From the NCBI RefSeq assembly GCF_001552615.1, contig NZ_BCRN01000013.1, forward strand, positions 62,001-126,000: 64,000 nt of DNA, read 5' to 3'. The notes under the pieces were generated by a model. That model had not been told where the DNA came from, searched no databases, and saw only the letters and a program-made list of their open reading frames with translations. The position numbers were made by a program, and so were the translations under genes. Positions 30,401 to 38,786 of this stretch are shown here, in pieces. Positions within the stretch are counted from its first letter, which is position 1. Every line of letters starts with the position of its first letter. This DNA is from Millisia brevis NBRC 105863. Lineage in GTDB: Bacteria > Actinomycetota > Actinomycetes > Mycobacteriales > Mycobacteriaceae.

Positions 30401-31204
30401 ATGACAACCCCGCCGATCCTGTTGGTGCACGGACTGTGGATGACCCCGAAGAGTTGGGATCCCTGGGTGCAGATGTACCGCGACCTGGGGCACGAGGTGA
30501 TCGTGCCCGCGTGGCCGGGAATCGGGGATCGCAGTCCCGAGGAGGTTCGTGCCGATCCCACCGCGTTGCGCGGCATCGGGCTGGGAGCCGTCATCGACAG
30601 CATCGCCGACGTGGCGGCCGCCCTGCCGGAGCGGCCGATCATCATGGGCCACTCCTTCGGCGGCCTGATCACCCAGGTGCTCGCCGATCGCGGGCTGGGG
30701 TCGGTGTACGTCGGTGTGGCTCCCGGTCAGCCCGCCGGGATTCCGGTGCTGCCGCCGTCGACCTTCCGCTCGGGTCTACCGGTGCTGTCCAACCCGTTCG
30801 GGATCAATTCCGCATCGCAGATCAGCAAGGGGCACTTCCACTACACCTTCGGCAACGACCTGACCCGCGCCGAGTCGGACGTCATCTGGCAGGAGCAGGC
30901 CATCCCGTCGTACAACCGACTGTTCTTCGAGGGCGTCGCCGGGGCGGTCACCGGCCGCGGCGCGAGCCGGGTGGACTTCGGGAAGGCCGATCGGGCCCCG
31001 CTGCTCATCATCGCCGGTACCCGCGACCACGTCGTTCCGCCGTCGATCGCGCGCGCCATCGCCCGCCGATACCAGTCCTCGGGGACGGCGCTTGTGGAGT
31101 ATCGCGAGTTCGAGGGACGCACCCACCGGTTGGTCAGTCAGGACGGATGGCAGGAGATCGCCGCCGCGGCGCTCGAGTGGGCCGTCGAGCACCGGGTCGG
31201 CTGA
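30401..31204 (+). CDS. alpha/beta-fold hydrolase
   Basis: A 267-residue alpha/beta hydrolase. The oxyanion region LLVHGLWMTPKSWD is near the N-terminus, the nucleophile Ser is in GHSFGG (about 85), the acid is in IIAGTRDHVVPP, and the catalytic His in GRTHRLV. There is no signal peptide, so it is cytosolic; the substrate (ester, amide or C-C bond) is not evident. It is divergent from the TetR regulator with paired operators between them. A GAGAGAG stretch precedes the ATG. Confidence 0.88.
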   Translation: MTTPPILLVHGLWMTPKSWDPWVQMYRDLGHEVIVPAWPGIGDRSPEEVRADPTALRGIGLGAVIDSIADVAAALPERPIIMGHSFGGLITQVLADRGLGSVYVGVAPGQPAGIPVLPPSTFRSGLPVLSNPFGINSASQISKGHFHYTFGNDLTRAESDVIWQEQAIPSYNRLFFEGVAGAVTGRGASRVDFGKADRAPLLIIAGTRDHVVPPSIARAIARRYQSSGTALVEYREFEGRTHRLVSQDGWQEIAAAALEWAVEHRVG

Positions 31205-31227
31205 CCTGCCGGCTGGGTGTGGAGCGG

Positions 31228-31833
31228 TCAGCCGAGTTCGTCGAGGAACTCCTTGGCGGTCACCGGGCGCGAGAACATCGGGTAGTCGTAGGTGATCGCG
31301 TTGTCGTGCTCCTCCTGGCTGGTGCCGGCGACGCAGTCCGACAGCGTGATCACCTGGTAGCCGTTCTCGTAGCCGCTGCGCATGGTCGACTCGACGCAAC
31401 AGTTGGTCAGGAAGCCGCCGAGGACCAGCGTGGTGATGCCCTTGCTGCGCAGGATGAAGTCGAGGTTGGTGCTCGCGAAGGTGTCCAAACCGCGCTTGCC
31501 CTCGATGACGATGTCGCCGGCCACCGGGGTCAGATCGTCGACGATCGCCGCGCCCCAGGTCCCCTTGACGAAGGCGTTGCCGTCGACGACGCCCTTGAGG
31601 ATGCCGTACGGGTGCTTGGTGATCTCGTTGTAGCCCGGCGCGAAGGTGATCGGCGCGTGCATGATCGCGACGCCCTTCGCGCGGGCCGCCTCGACGACGT
31701 CCTTGGTCTTGTCGAGCATCCCGGTCGAGTCCATGACGCCGGCGACCGCGTCGTGCAAAACCCCTCCGGGGCTGGTGAATTCGTTCTGGTACTCGATCAG
31801 TACCAGGGCGGTGGTCGACGGATCGATGGCCAT
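31228..31833 (-). CDS. isochorismatase-family cysteine hydrolase
   Basis: A 201-residue hydrolase of the isochorismatase-like fold. The catalytic Cys lies in LGGFLTNCCVESTMR (about 145), the Lys in EGKRGLDTF (about 112), and the cis-peptide region precedes the Cys. The first triad position, normally Asp in the xxDxQ motif, appears as Glu (LVLIEYQNEF), an unusual but acceptable acidic change. The substrate is unknown; relatives cleave amides such as nicotinamide, biuret and carbamates. ATG 31833 has GGGAGTCC upstream. It is convergent with the hydrolase gene, 23 bases apart. Confidence 0.85.
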   Translation of the reverse strand: MAIDPSTTALVLIEYQNEFTSPGGVLHDAVAGVMDSTGMLDKTKDVVEAARAKGVAIMHAPITFAPGYNEITKHPYGILKGVVDGNAFVKGTWGAAIVDDLTPVAGDIVIEGKRGLDTFASTNLDFILRSKGITTLVLGGFLTNCCVESTMRSGYENGYQVITLSDCVAGTSQEEHDNAITYDYPMFSRPVTAKEFLDELG

Positions 31834-31910
31834 GGTGGACTCCCTTGTTCTCGCGACCCGCCGGCCGATACGGCTATCTTTGCGGGCAGCCTCCTCGTAC
31901 GGTCAAGCCT

Positions 31911-32348
31911 ATGACCATCAGGCTCGAAAACGTCGGGATCGCGGTGGAAGATCTCGAGGCGACCATCGCGTTCTTCACCGACCTGGGGCTCGAGGTTCTC
32001 GGGCGCGACACCGTCAGCGGCGAATGGACCGACACCGCCGTCGGCCTCGACGGCAACCACGCCAAGATCGCGATGCTCCAGACCCCGGACGGCAACGGGC
32101 GCCTCGAACTGTTCGAGTACATCCACCCCGACGCGATCCCCACGAAGCCGACGCTGCCCAACGAGATCGGCATGCACCGCGTCGCCTTCTCCGTCGACGA
32201 CATCGACGAAGCCCTCCGCATCGCCGCAACCCACGGCTGCCGGCCGCTGCGCGGCGTCGCCAATTACCAGGACGTCTACAAACTGACCTACGTGCGCGGC
32301 CCCAGCGGAATCATCGTCATGTTCGCCGAGGACCTCACCAAGAGCTAG
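31911..32348 (+). CDS. VOC-family (glyoxalase/dioxygenase fold) protein
   Basis: 145 residues with the two beta-alpha-beta-beta-beta modules of the vicinal oxygen chelate fold. VGIAVEDLEATIAFFTDLGLEVLGRDTV starts module one and MHRVAFSVDDIDEALRIAATHGC starts module two. Candidate metal ligands are His in IGMHRV and acidic residues in RLELFEYI and IIVMFAEDL. The specific reaction (lyase, epimerase or dioxygenase) cannot be assigned. It is a single gene, divergent from the cysteine hydrolase. Confidence 0.87.
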   Translation: MTIRLENVGIAVEDLEATIAFFTDLGLEVLGRDTVSGEWTDTAVGLDGNHAKIAMLQTPDGNGRLELFEYIHPDAIPTKPTLPNEIGMHRVAFSVDDIDEALRIAATHGCRPLRGVANYQDVYKLTYVRGPSGIIVMFAEDLTKS

Positions 32349-32385
32349 TTGCCGGCGCGGCCGATCTCGACCGGGCTTCCGGTGG

Positions 32386-32424
32386 AGTGACGATTTCTGC
32401 GGCTCGACCGTAGGAACCGTCACT
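32386..32424. terminator. inverted repeat between convergent VOC and lipase genes
   Basis: AGTGACG (32386-32392) pairs with CGTCACT (32418-32424) around a 25-base loop in the gap between two convergent stops. A weak terminator candidate. Confidence 0.35.
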
Positions 32425-32450
32425 TTCGCGGCGGTGGAGAAGGGGAGGGG

Positions 32451-33698
32451 TCAGGGGGCGTTGCAGGCGTCGGGGACGGGCAGGCCGGCGAAGCGGTCGA
32501 GGACGAATTGCAGGCCGGCGGGGTAGCCGGCGACGGCGGGCAGGGCGTGGTTCGGACCATTGCCGGGGCTGATCGGCGGCAGCGGGTCGACGCTCAACAC
32601 GGCGGTCGCGCCGGCGGCGCACCAATCGGACACCAACGCCGCCGACTGGTCGAACGGGATGAAGTCGTCCACCGGCGAGGCGTGCACCATCACCGGGGCG
32701 TTCGGCACGAGCCGGCCGATGCGCTGCTGATCGGCCAGCGCCACCGCCTGCGGGGCGTCCGGGAACAGGTTGACCAGGCGGCGTCCGTCGACGGTCCAGG
32801 TGGACGAGTCCTCCCGGCCGAAGGTGCGCTGCGAGTCGAGGATGCACTGCTCCGCGACGGTCGCGAGCATCTCCCGGCCCCGATCGTTGAGCTGCGGCAG
32901 GATCTCCGCGCGCGTCTGCGGATACCGCTCCATCAGGCCGTTGAGCGCGTACCCGATCACCGGGGCGAGGGCGGTGCCGTCCAGATGTTCGACCACCGAC
33001 AGCAGATCTCCCGGCGGGGCGCTGGAGAAACTGCCCGCCACCTGCAACTCCGGGGCGTACTGCTGCGCGAGTTCCGCCGCACCGCCGGACGCGGCGCCAC
33101 CCTGGGAGTGACCCCAGAACGCCACCTGCCGCTGCGCCCCGCCGGCGGCGCGGGCCGCGTCGAGCATGGCGTGCGACTGATCGAGCCGGTTGATATAGGT
33201 GTGCACCCCCGGCGTGCCCAGGCCGATGTAATCGGTGACGAATACATCGAGGCCCTGCGCGAGGAAGGAGTTGATGAACAGCAGGTCGTAGTTGACCCGG
33301 AAGCCGCGTTCGGACTGCTCGACGCCGTTTTCCATCAGCCGCGACGGTGCGCACTGGTCGCCCTGGCCCTGCGAGCCGGGGCCCATCACGATCGCCGGGC
33401 GCGCCCCGCCCCGCGTCCACGCGGCGTGCGGTCGCAGCATCGTGCCCGACACCGCCACGGGGGTACCGTTGGCGTCGATCGATGAATAGATGACCCGCTC
33501 GCCGGTCCCGAAGTTGCCCAGGGGCCGAATCGGCTCGCTGCGCAGGATCGAACCGGGCTCGCCCACCGCCAACCCGGTGGTGTCGTAGAAGCTCGCGGAG
33601 TCATCGGGATCCGCTGCCGCCGGTGTCGCCGGCACGAGAACCAACCACAGCGTGATGGCCAGGACGCGGCTCGCCAGTGAGCGGAGCGGGTTCACCAT
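32451..33698 (-). CDS. secreted lipase/esterase, LIP family
   Basis: A 415-residue exported alpha/beta hydrolase of the secretory lipase family common in mycolic-acid bacteria. The signal peptide is about residues 1-29 (RVLAITLWLVLVPATPAAA). The mature protein starts in the region DPDDSASFYDT. The nucleophile Ser is in FWGHSQGGAASG, and ASPVDDFIPFDQS and GPNHALPA carry probable acid and His. It acts outside the cell or in the envelope on acyl esters, inferred from the family. ATG 33698 precedes a basic/hydrophobic signal; the alternative at 33728 would spoil it. Confidence 0.9.
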   Translation of the reverse strand: MVNPLRSLASRVLAITLWLVLVPATPAAADPDDSASFYDTTGLAVGEPGSILRSEPIRPLGNFGTGERVIYSSIDANGTPVAVSGTMLRPHAAWTRGGARPAIVMGPGSQGQGDQCAPSRLMENGVEQSERGFRVNYDLLFINSFLAQGLDVFVTDYIGLGTPGVHTYINRLDQSHAMLDAARAAGGAQRQVAFWGHSQGGAASGGAAELAQQYAPELQVAGSFSSAPPGDLLSVVEHLDGTALAPVIGYALNGLMERYPQTRAEILPQLNDRGREMLATVAEQCILDSQRTFGREDSSTWTVDGRRLVNLFPDAPQAVALADQQRIGRLVPNAPVMVHASPVDDFIPFDQSAALVSDWCAAGATAVLSVDPLPPISPGNGPNHALPAVAGYPAGLQFVLDRFAGLPVPDACNAP

Positions 33699-33740
33699 GT
33701 CTCGCACCGTACCGGTAGGGAATACCACAGCCCGGCCGTT

Positions 33741-33758
33741 GTTGATTGAAGTGTCAAC
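33741..33758. promoter_or_regulatory. inverted repeat upstream of the luciferase-like gene
   Basis: GTTGA (33741-33745) and TCAAC (33754-33758) flank TTGAAGTG, an 18-base element about 27 bases before the start of the monooxygenase operon. It resembles a MarR-type operator. No regulator gene is adjacent. Confidence 0.5.
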
Positions 33759-33784
33759 TACTTGGCTTTAGCATGGGAGGCGTG

Positions 33785-34954
33785 ATGAGCGGCATGCAGT
33801 TCGGAATCTTCACCGTTGGTGACGTCACCACGGACCCGACCACGGGCAAGACTCCGACCGAGAACGAGCGGATCAAGGCGACGATCGCGATCGCCAAGAA
33901 GGCCGAGGAGGTGGGCCTGGACGTCTTCGCGACCGGTGAGCATCACAACCCGCCGTTCATCGCGTCCGCGCCGACCACCACCCTCGCCTACATCGGTGCG
34001 CAGACCGAGCGCATCATCCTGTCGACGGCGACCACCCTGATCACCACCACCGATCCGGTGCTGATCGCGGAGAACTACGCGAAGTTGCAGCATCTGGTCG
34101 ACGGTCGCCTGGACCTGACGCTCGGTCGCGGCAACACCGGCCCGGTCTACCCGTGGTTCGGCAAGGACATTCGTCAGGGCATCAACCTGGCGATCGAGAA
34201 CTACGCCCTGCTGCACCAACTGTGGAGCGAGGACGTCGTCAACTGGAAGGGGCGTTTCCGCACGCCTCTGCAGGGCTTCACCTCGACCCCGCGTCCGCTC
34301 GACGGCGTCGCGCCGTTCGTCTGGCACGGATCGATCCGGTCGCCCGAAATCGCCGAGCAGGCCGCCTATTACGGCGACGGCTTCTTCCACAATCACATCT
34401 TCTGGCCGCCGGAGCATACCCAGCAGATGGTCGAGCTCTACCGGCGTCGCTTCGCCCACTACGGGCATGGCACCGAGGAGCAGGCGATCGTCGGCCTCGG
34501 CGGGCAGGTCTTCATGCGCAAGAACAGCCAGGACGCGATCCGGGAGTTCCGGCCGTACTTCGACAACGCGCCGGTCTACGGACACGGGCCGTCGTTGGAG
34601 GACTTCATGGCGCAGACCCCGCTGACGGTGGGTTCGCCGCAGCAGGTGATCGACCGGACCCTGTCGTTCCGCGACTACGTCGGCGACTACCAGCGCCAGC
34701 TGTTCCTGATGGACCATGCCGGGCTGCCCCTGAAGACCGTGCTCGAGCAGCTCGACCTGCTCGGTGAGGAAGTTGTCCCGGTGCTGCGCAAGGAGTTCGC
34801 GGCGCTGCGCAAGCCGGGCGTGCCGGATGCGCCCACCCACGCGTCTCTGGTCGCGGCCGCCGGCGGTGGACACGACTCCACCGTGTACGGCGAGCCCGAT
34901 GCGGCCACCGGCACCTCGGATCGCGACGAGATTTCAGCGGGAGCGCAGCGATGA
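33785..34954 (+). CDS. luciferase-like FMN-dependent monooxygenase (CE1758 type)
   Basis: A 389-residue LLM-class flavin monooxygenase. The TIM-barrel hallmarks are GIFTVGDVTTDPTTGKTPTENERI at the N-terminus, FATGEHHNPPF, DGRLDLTLGRGNTGPVYPWFG, and GSIRSPEIAEQAAYYGDGFFHN. The C-terminal 25 residues are low complexity. It uses FMNH2 delivered by the reductase encoded by the overlapping next gene. ATG 33785 is preferred; a GTG at 33782 is adjacent. The substrate is unknown. This pair is a known arrangement in corynebacteria and relatives. Confidence 0.9.
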   Translation: MSGMQFGIFTVGDVTTDPTTGKTPTENERIKATIAIAKKAEEVGLDVFATGEHHNPPFIASAPTTTLAYIGAQTERIILSTATTLITTTDPVLIAENYAKLQHLVDGRLDLTLGRGNTGPVYPWFGKDIRQGINLAIENYALLHQLWSEDVVNWKGRFRTPLQGFTSTPRPLDGVAPFVWHGSIRSPEIAEQAAYYGDGFFHNHIFWPPEHTQQMVELYRRRFAHYGHGTEEQAIVGLGGQVFMRKNSQDAIREFRPYFDNAPVYGHGPSLEDFMAQTPLTVGSPQQVIDRTLSFRDYVGDYQRQLFLMDHAGLPLKTVLEQLDLLGEEVVPVLRKEFAALRKPGVPDAPTHASLVAAAGGGHDSTVYGEPDAATGTSDRDEISAGAQR

Positions 34955-35628
34955 GCACCACCGATCGGCCGCGGCGGATCGCCGTGGTCAGTGCCGGACT
35001 GAGCAATCCGTCCTCGACGACGCTGCTGGCCGACCGTCTCGCGTCCGCGGTGACGCGGGCGGCGGCCGGCCGCGGCGGCGCGGTGGAACTCCACCGCATC
35101 GAATTGCGCCCGCTGGCACACGCTTTGGCCGATCACATGTTGACCGGCTTCCCCGGCGGCGACCTGGCGACCGCGATAGCTGCGGTGCGCGATGCCGATG
35201 GGCTGATCGTGGTGACGCCGGTGTTCTCGGCGTCCTATAGCGGGCTGTTCAAGTCGTTCTTCGACGTCCTCGAACCGGGAACGATCGACGGAAAGCCGAC
35301 GATCATCGCCGCCACCGCGGGCACCGCGCGCCACCAATTGGCGCTCGACCACGAGCTGCGGCCGCTGCTGTCGTATCTGCGCGCGGTCGTGATGCCGACC
35401 GGTGTCTTCGCCGCGTCCGAGGACTTCGGACACGAGGGACTCGACCAACGGATCGACCGGGCCGCAACGGAATTGGCCGCCGCGGCGATCGGAACGCCGC
35501 CCGCGTACGGCGCCGCCGGTGCGGCGCCCGAAGCCGTCGCCCCCACCTCGACTCGGCGTGACGAATTCGCCGATCCCACACCGTTCGAGGCCCTGCTGCG
35601 GCAGGCGTCGGGGGACACCATCCGCTGA
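34951..35628 (+). CDS. NAD(P)H-dependent FMN reductase (CE1759 type)
   Basis: A 225-residue flavodoxin-fold reductase. VVSAGLSNPSSTTLLADRL binds the FMN phosphate, and TPVFSASYSGLFKSFFDVLEPGTIDGKPTIIAATAGTARHQL is the second flavin loop. The C-terminal tail beyond residue 180 is Ala/Pro rich. It supplies reduced FMN to the monooxygenase upstream, whose stop it overlaps (ATGA at 34951). It is convergent with the TetR gene, 10 bases away. Confidence 0.9.
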   Translation: MSTTDRPRRIAVVSAGLSNPSSTTLLADRLASAVTRAAAGRGGAVELHRIELRPLAHALADHMLTGFPGGDLATAIAAVRDADGLIVVTPVFSASYSGLFKSFFDVLEPGTIDGKPTIIAATAGTARHQLALDHELRPLLSYLRAVVMPTGVFAASEDFGHEGLDQRIDRAATELAAAAIGTPPAYGAAGAAPEAVAPTSTRRDEFADPTPFEALLRQASGDTIR

Positions 35629-35638
35629 TCGCTCGCGA

Positions 35639-36286
35639 TCAGCGGACGGCCGTGAGCCGCACCTCGAGGGCGTCGAGTATCAGATCGAGCCCGAAGGCGA
35701 ACTCGTCGGCGTAGGTATACCGGGCACCGACCACCAGTTCGGCGAACATCTCCGCCATATGTGGATACTCCTGCGCCGGAAGATGCAGCGTCTCCACGAA
35801 CTGCTCGGTGTCCTCGGCGGTCTCGATCGGTACCGACAGCTCGGTCAGCACAAATCCGTGCACATAGGAGTCGATCGCCGAGAACGTACTGGTCGCCAGT
35901 GCGACCGGAAAGCCGTTGTACCGCAGGCATCCCAGGATCGTGTCGTGATGGCGCAGCAACGCCGGACCCGGGTTGCTGCGCGACTCGGTCAACCCGAGCG
36001 CCCACGAATGCGCCGACAGGACCGCGCGTGCCGACTCCGCCCGCAACACCATCTCCGCCCGCCACGGCTTCTCGATCGTCGGCAACTCGATCTGCGCGAA
36101 GATCCAGTCGGCCAACAGATCGAGCAACGCCTCCTTACCGCGGATGTGGTGATAGAGCGACATCGCCTCGACGCCGAGCTCCGCGCCGACATGACGCATG
36201 CTCACCGCCGCCAACCCGCCCCGATCGGCGACCGCCACGGCCGCATCGACGATGCGCTCGACGGTCAACGCCGGCCGCCGCGCCAT
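35639..36286 (-). CDS. TetR-family transcriptional regulator (TetR_C_1 type)
   Basis: A 215-residue regulator. The HTH is at about 8-54 (ERIVDAAVAVADRGGLAAVSMRHVGAELGVEAMSLYHHIRGKEALLDLLADWI), typical of the TetR/AcrR group with a C-terminal TetR_C_1 domain (TFSAIDSYVHGFVL). It is divergent from an alcohol dehydrogenase; two palindromic boxes lie between (36321-36369), so it probably represses the dehydrogenase and itself. Confidence 0.9.
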   Translation of the reverse strand: MARRPALTVERIVDAAVAVADRGGLAAVSMRHVGAELGVEAMSLYHHIRGKEALLDLLADWIFAQIELPTIEKPWRAEMVLRAESARAVLSAHSWALGLTESRSNPGPALLRHHDTILGCLRYNGFPVALATSTFSAIDSYVHGFVLTELSVPIETAEDTEQFVETLHLPAQEYPHMAEMFAELVVGARYTYADEFAFGLDLILDALEVRLTAVR

Positions 36287-36320
36287 ATGTCCCCCTTCTC
36301 CGGGTTTCCCCCCATTGCGA

Positions 36321-36369
36321 ACTTACGCCTGTAAGTCTAACGTCATGCACGGCGGCTTACAGGTGTAAG
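36321..36369. promoter_or_regulatory. two TetR operator palindromes
   Basis: ACTTACGCCTGTAAGT (36321-36336) and CTTACAGGTGTAAG (36356-36369) share the arms CTTAC/GTAAG. They lie 20 bases apart in the 91-base gap between divergent TetR and dehydrogenase genes. The second ends 8 bases before the ATG and overlaps its ribosome site. Confidence 0.8.
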
Positions 36370-36377
36370 GAGACATC

Positions 36378-37340
36378 ATGGACAACGGCACAATGCGAGC
36401 CGCGGTGGTCGAGCGGTACGGACCACCCGAGGTCGCCGAGGTGCGAGACGTAGCTCGGCCCACGCCGGGACCGGGCGAGGCGCTGGTCCGCGTGCGAGCG
36501 ACGGCGGTGACCACCGGGGATGCCCGCATTCGCGCGGCGCGCTTCCCGACCGGCATGGGACCGATGGCGCGGCTGGGGCTCGGACTGACCAAACCACGGC
36601 GTCCGATCCTCGGCGGCACCTTCTCCGGTGAGGTCGAATCGGTCGGCGCGAAGGTCACCACCGTGGCCCCCGGCGATCGGGTTTGCGGGATGAATGGCAT
36701 CCGCATGGGCGCCCACGCGCAGTACGTAACGGTTCCGGCGGCGCGTCTGGTGACGGTGCCGGACTCGGTCAGCCACGAGCAGGCCGCCGGAGTGCTCTTC
36801 GGCGGCACGACGGCGCTGTACTTCCTGCGCGACCGCGCGTCGGTGCGTGAGGGGGCAACGGTGCTGGTCAACGGCGCTTCCGGCGCGATCGGCACCAACG
36901 CTGTGCAGATCGCGGCCCGCCAGGGCGCGGTCGTCACCGGGGTCTGTTCCGCGGCGAACGCGGAGTTGGTGATGAAGCTCGGCGCCACTCGCACCATCGA
37001 CCATCGCGACGGTGGCCTCGACCGGCTGACCGATCGGTTCGACATCGTGCTCGACACCGTCGGCAATCTGTCGGTCGCGAGCGGCCGGGCGCTGCTGGCC
37101 GACGGCGGCGTACTGCTGCTGGCGGCGGCCGGTCTGCCGGACATGTTGCGGGCGCGTGGGAATGTGCGGGTGGGCACCTCCAAGGAGACCGCCGAAGCCT
37201 TCGCGACCCTGGTGCATCAGGTGGCCGACGGCACGCTCGAGGTGATCGTCGAGGAGAGCTTCCCGCTCGACCGGATCGCCGACGCGTATCGCCGGGTCGA
37301 CACCGGCCGCAAGGTGGGCAACGTGCTGATCACCCCCTGA
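36378..37340 (+). CDS. NAD(P)-dependent zinc-free alcohol dehydrogenase/quinone reductase
   Basis: A 320-residue MDR-superfamily oxidoreductase. The GroES-like N-terminal domain (RAAVVERYGPPEVAEVRDVARPTPGPGEALVRVRA) precedes FSGEVESVGAKVTTVAPGDRV. The Rossmann motif is VLVNGASGAIGTNAVQIAARQGAVVTGVCS. The typical structural zinc-binding Cys cluster is absent, so it resembles quinone oxidoreductases. The ending ADAYRRVDTGRKVGNVLIT is standard. It is controlled by the divergent TetR gene through the two operator boxes, which is inference. The substrate is likely a quinone or enone. Confidence 0.9.
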   Translation: MDNGTMRAAVVERYGPPEVAEVRDVARPTPGPGEALVRVRATAVTTGDARIRAARFPTGMGPMARLGLGLTKPRRPILGGTFSGEVESVGAKVTTVAPGDRVCGMNGIRMGAHAQYVTVPAARLVTVPDSVSHEQAAGVLFGGTTALYFLRDRASVREGATVLVNGASGAIGTNAVQIAARQGAVVTGVCSAANAELVMKLGATRTIDHRDGGLDRLTDRFDIVLDTVGNLSVASGRALLADGGVLLLAAAGLPDMLRARGNVRVGTSKETAEAFATLVHQVADGTLEVIVEESFPLDRIADAYRRVDTGRKVGNVLITP

Positions 37341-37434
37341 CAGCAATCGAGTGCGAACGCCCGTCGAGCAGGACCGAATGGACCCGGTGGGCATCGACCG
37401 CCATCGACGCGCTGCCTGCCGATGCCGTCGGCGC

Positions 37435-37471
37435 GGATCGTCCGTCACGCCGTACGTGAGACGGACGATCC
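37435..37471. terminator. strong bidirectional hairpin
   Basis: GGATCGTCCGTC (37435-37446) and GACGGACGATCC (37460-37471) are perfect 12-base complements around a 13-base loop. GCCGTCG/CGACGGC extends the stem outside. It lies between the convergent dehydrogenase and tautomerase genes; there is no T run. Confidence 0.75.
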
Positions 37472-37482
37472 ACGCGACGGCG

Positions 37483-37908
37483 TCAGCCTCCGAGCACGCG
37501 GGCCAGCTTGTCCTGATGGGTCGCGAACCACGCAGCTTCCTCGCCGGGCGCCGGCATGATCACGCCGGCTTCCATGGTCGAGGTCGCGTCGATCTCCACC
37601 AGGCCGAGAACGACTTCGGCCGGGTCCTGTCCGGTGATGTCGTGCCAGGCCTGCGACAAACCCGACAACAGCGCGGCGCGGGTCTCCCGATCACGTCCGG
37701 CCCGAATGTACCCGGAGATGATGCTGTGCTGCGACGGTCCACCCGCGGTGAACATCATGCCTTCCTGCCGGTCGACGAAGGCGACGCTCACGAAGGCCGC
37801 GGGTGCCCCGGTAACCTCCGTATGGATCCGGGTGAATTCGGTGGCGATATGGGACCGCCGATCCGCGTCGAGAAGATTCGGCGCGGGAAGGCAATGGTAG
37901 AACGGCAC
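37483..37908 (-). CDS. tautomerase-superfamily protein (cis-CaaD-like)
   Basis: 141 residues. The initiator is followed by Pro (MPFYHC), giving the catalytic N-terminal Pro1 of the superfamily. The length, and two beta-alpha-beta halves in one chain, fit the cis-3-chloroacrylic acid dehalogenase/Tautomerase_3 group. Candidate catalytic residues include Arg in GYIRAGRDRETR and Glu near the end of helix two. The true substrate is unknown; many members have only promiscuous tautomerase activity. GTG 37908 has GAGGAGA upstream. A 101-base gap separates it from the SDR stop. Confidence 0.8.
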   Translation of the reverse strand: MPFYHCLPAPNLLDADRRSHIATEFTRIHTEVTGAPAAFVSVAFVDRQEGMMFTAGGPSQHSIISGYIRAGRDRETRAALLSGLSQAWHDITGQDPAEVVLGLVEIDATSTMEAGVIMPAPGEEAAWFATHQDKLARVLGG

Positions 37909-38009
37909 GGGTGTCTCCTCTACGCGATCGGTCCGACGCCTCGATCATGTCCGCCGAGACGTTCTCGATAGGACGGGCCGAGTCGGCGATGGGCGGGTCT
38001 CGGAGATCG

Positions 38010-38786
38010 TCATCGTTGGGCCACAATCCCTCCGTCCACCGGGATCACCGCTCCGGTGATATAAGTGCTGCCCGGACCCAGGAGGAACTCGACAACTCCG
38101 GAGATATCGGCCGGGCGGCCGGCGCGACGCAGCGGGATCTGCTTGGCGACGGCCTCTTCGCCGAAGGCCATGATCGACGCGGTCATCTTGGTCGGAAACA
38201 GGCCAGGCGCGATCGCGTTGACCAGGATCTCCGGCGCCAACTCTCCGGAAAGCTGTTGGGTGAGCATGTGAACGGCCGCCTTTGAGGCGCTGTACGAGAA
38301 GTTGTTGATGCCGGGGGTGGGCGCTCGCAAACCGTCGATGCTGCCGATGTTGATCACCCGAGCGGGATCGTTCTCGGTCGCCGCGGACCGAAGCAGCGGC
38401 AGCAGTGCCTGCGTCAGTAGGAAGACCCCGGTGACGTTGACCGACAGCACCCGCTGCCAGGCGGCGGCCGGGAAGGTGTCGAGCGGCGCTCCCCAGTTGG
38501 CCCCGGCGTTGTTGATCAGGGCATCCACCCGAATATGCCGTTCGGAGATCGCGTCCACCAGCGTGGCGATACCCGCCTCGGTGCCCAGGTCGGCGGGGAC
38601 GGCGAATACCTCGCCCAGGGTGGACATCTCGCCGGCGGCCGCCCGCAGATCGGATTCCTTGCGGCTGCTGATGTAGACGGTGGCGCCGGCGCGCAGCAGT
38701 CCCTCGGTGATCATCCGACCGATCCCGCGGCCGCCGCCGGTGACCACGACGACCTTCCCGGTCAATGTGCCGGAACCGACGGTCAT
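38010..38786 (-). CDS. short-chain dehydrogenase/reductase
   Basis: A 258-residue classical SDR. The cofactor site is [13 protein letters not shown] (TGxxxGIG, about 14-26), [11 protein letters not shown] follows, the catalytic Ser is in INIGSIDGL, and YSASKAAVH gives Tyr and Lys. VDGGIVAQR closes the fold. By neighbours (acyl-CoA dehydrogenase and enoyl-CoA hydratase upstream) it may be the 3-hydroxyacyl-type dehydrogenase of a degradation pathway. Its ATG overlaps the dehydrogenase stop (38783-38786), and GGCAGGAG lies upstream. Confidence 0.9.
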   Translation of the reverse strand: MTVGSGTLTGKVVVVTGGGRGIGRMITEGLLRAGATVYISSRKESDLRAAAGEMSTLGEVFAVPADLGTEAGIATLVDAISERHIRVDALINNAGANWGAPLDTFPAAAWQRVLSVNVTGVFLLTQALLPLLRSAATENDPARVINIGSIDGLRAPTPGINNFSYSASKAAVHMLTQQLSGELAPEILVNAIAPGLFPTKMTASIMAFGEEAVAKQIPLRRAGRPADISGVVEFLLGPGSTYITGAVIPVDGGIVAQR

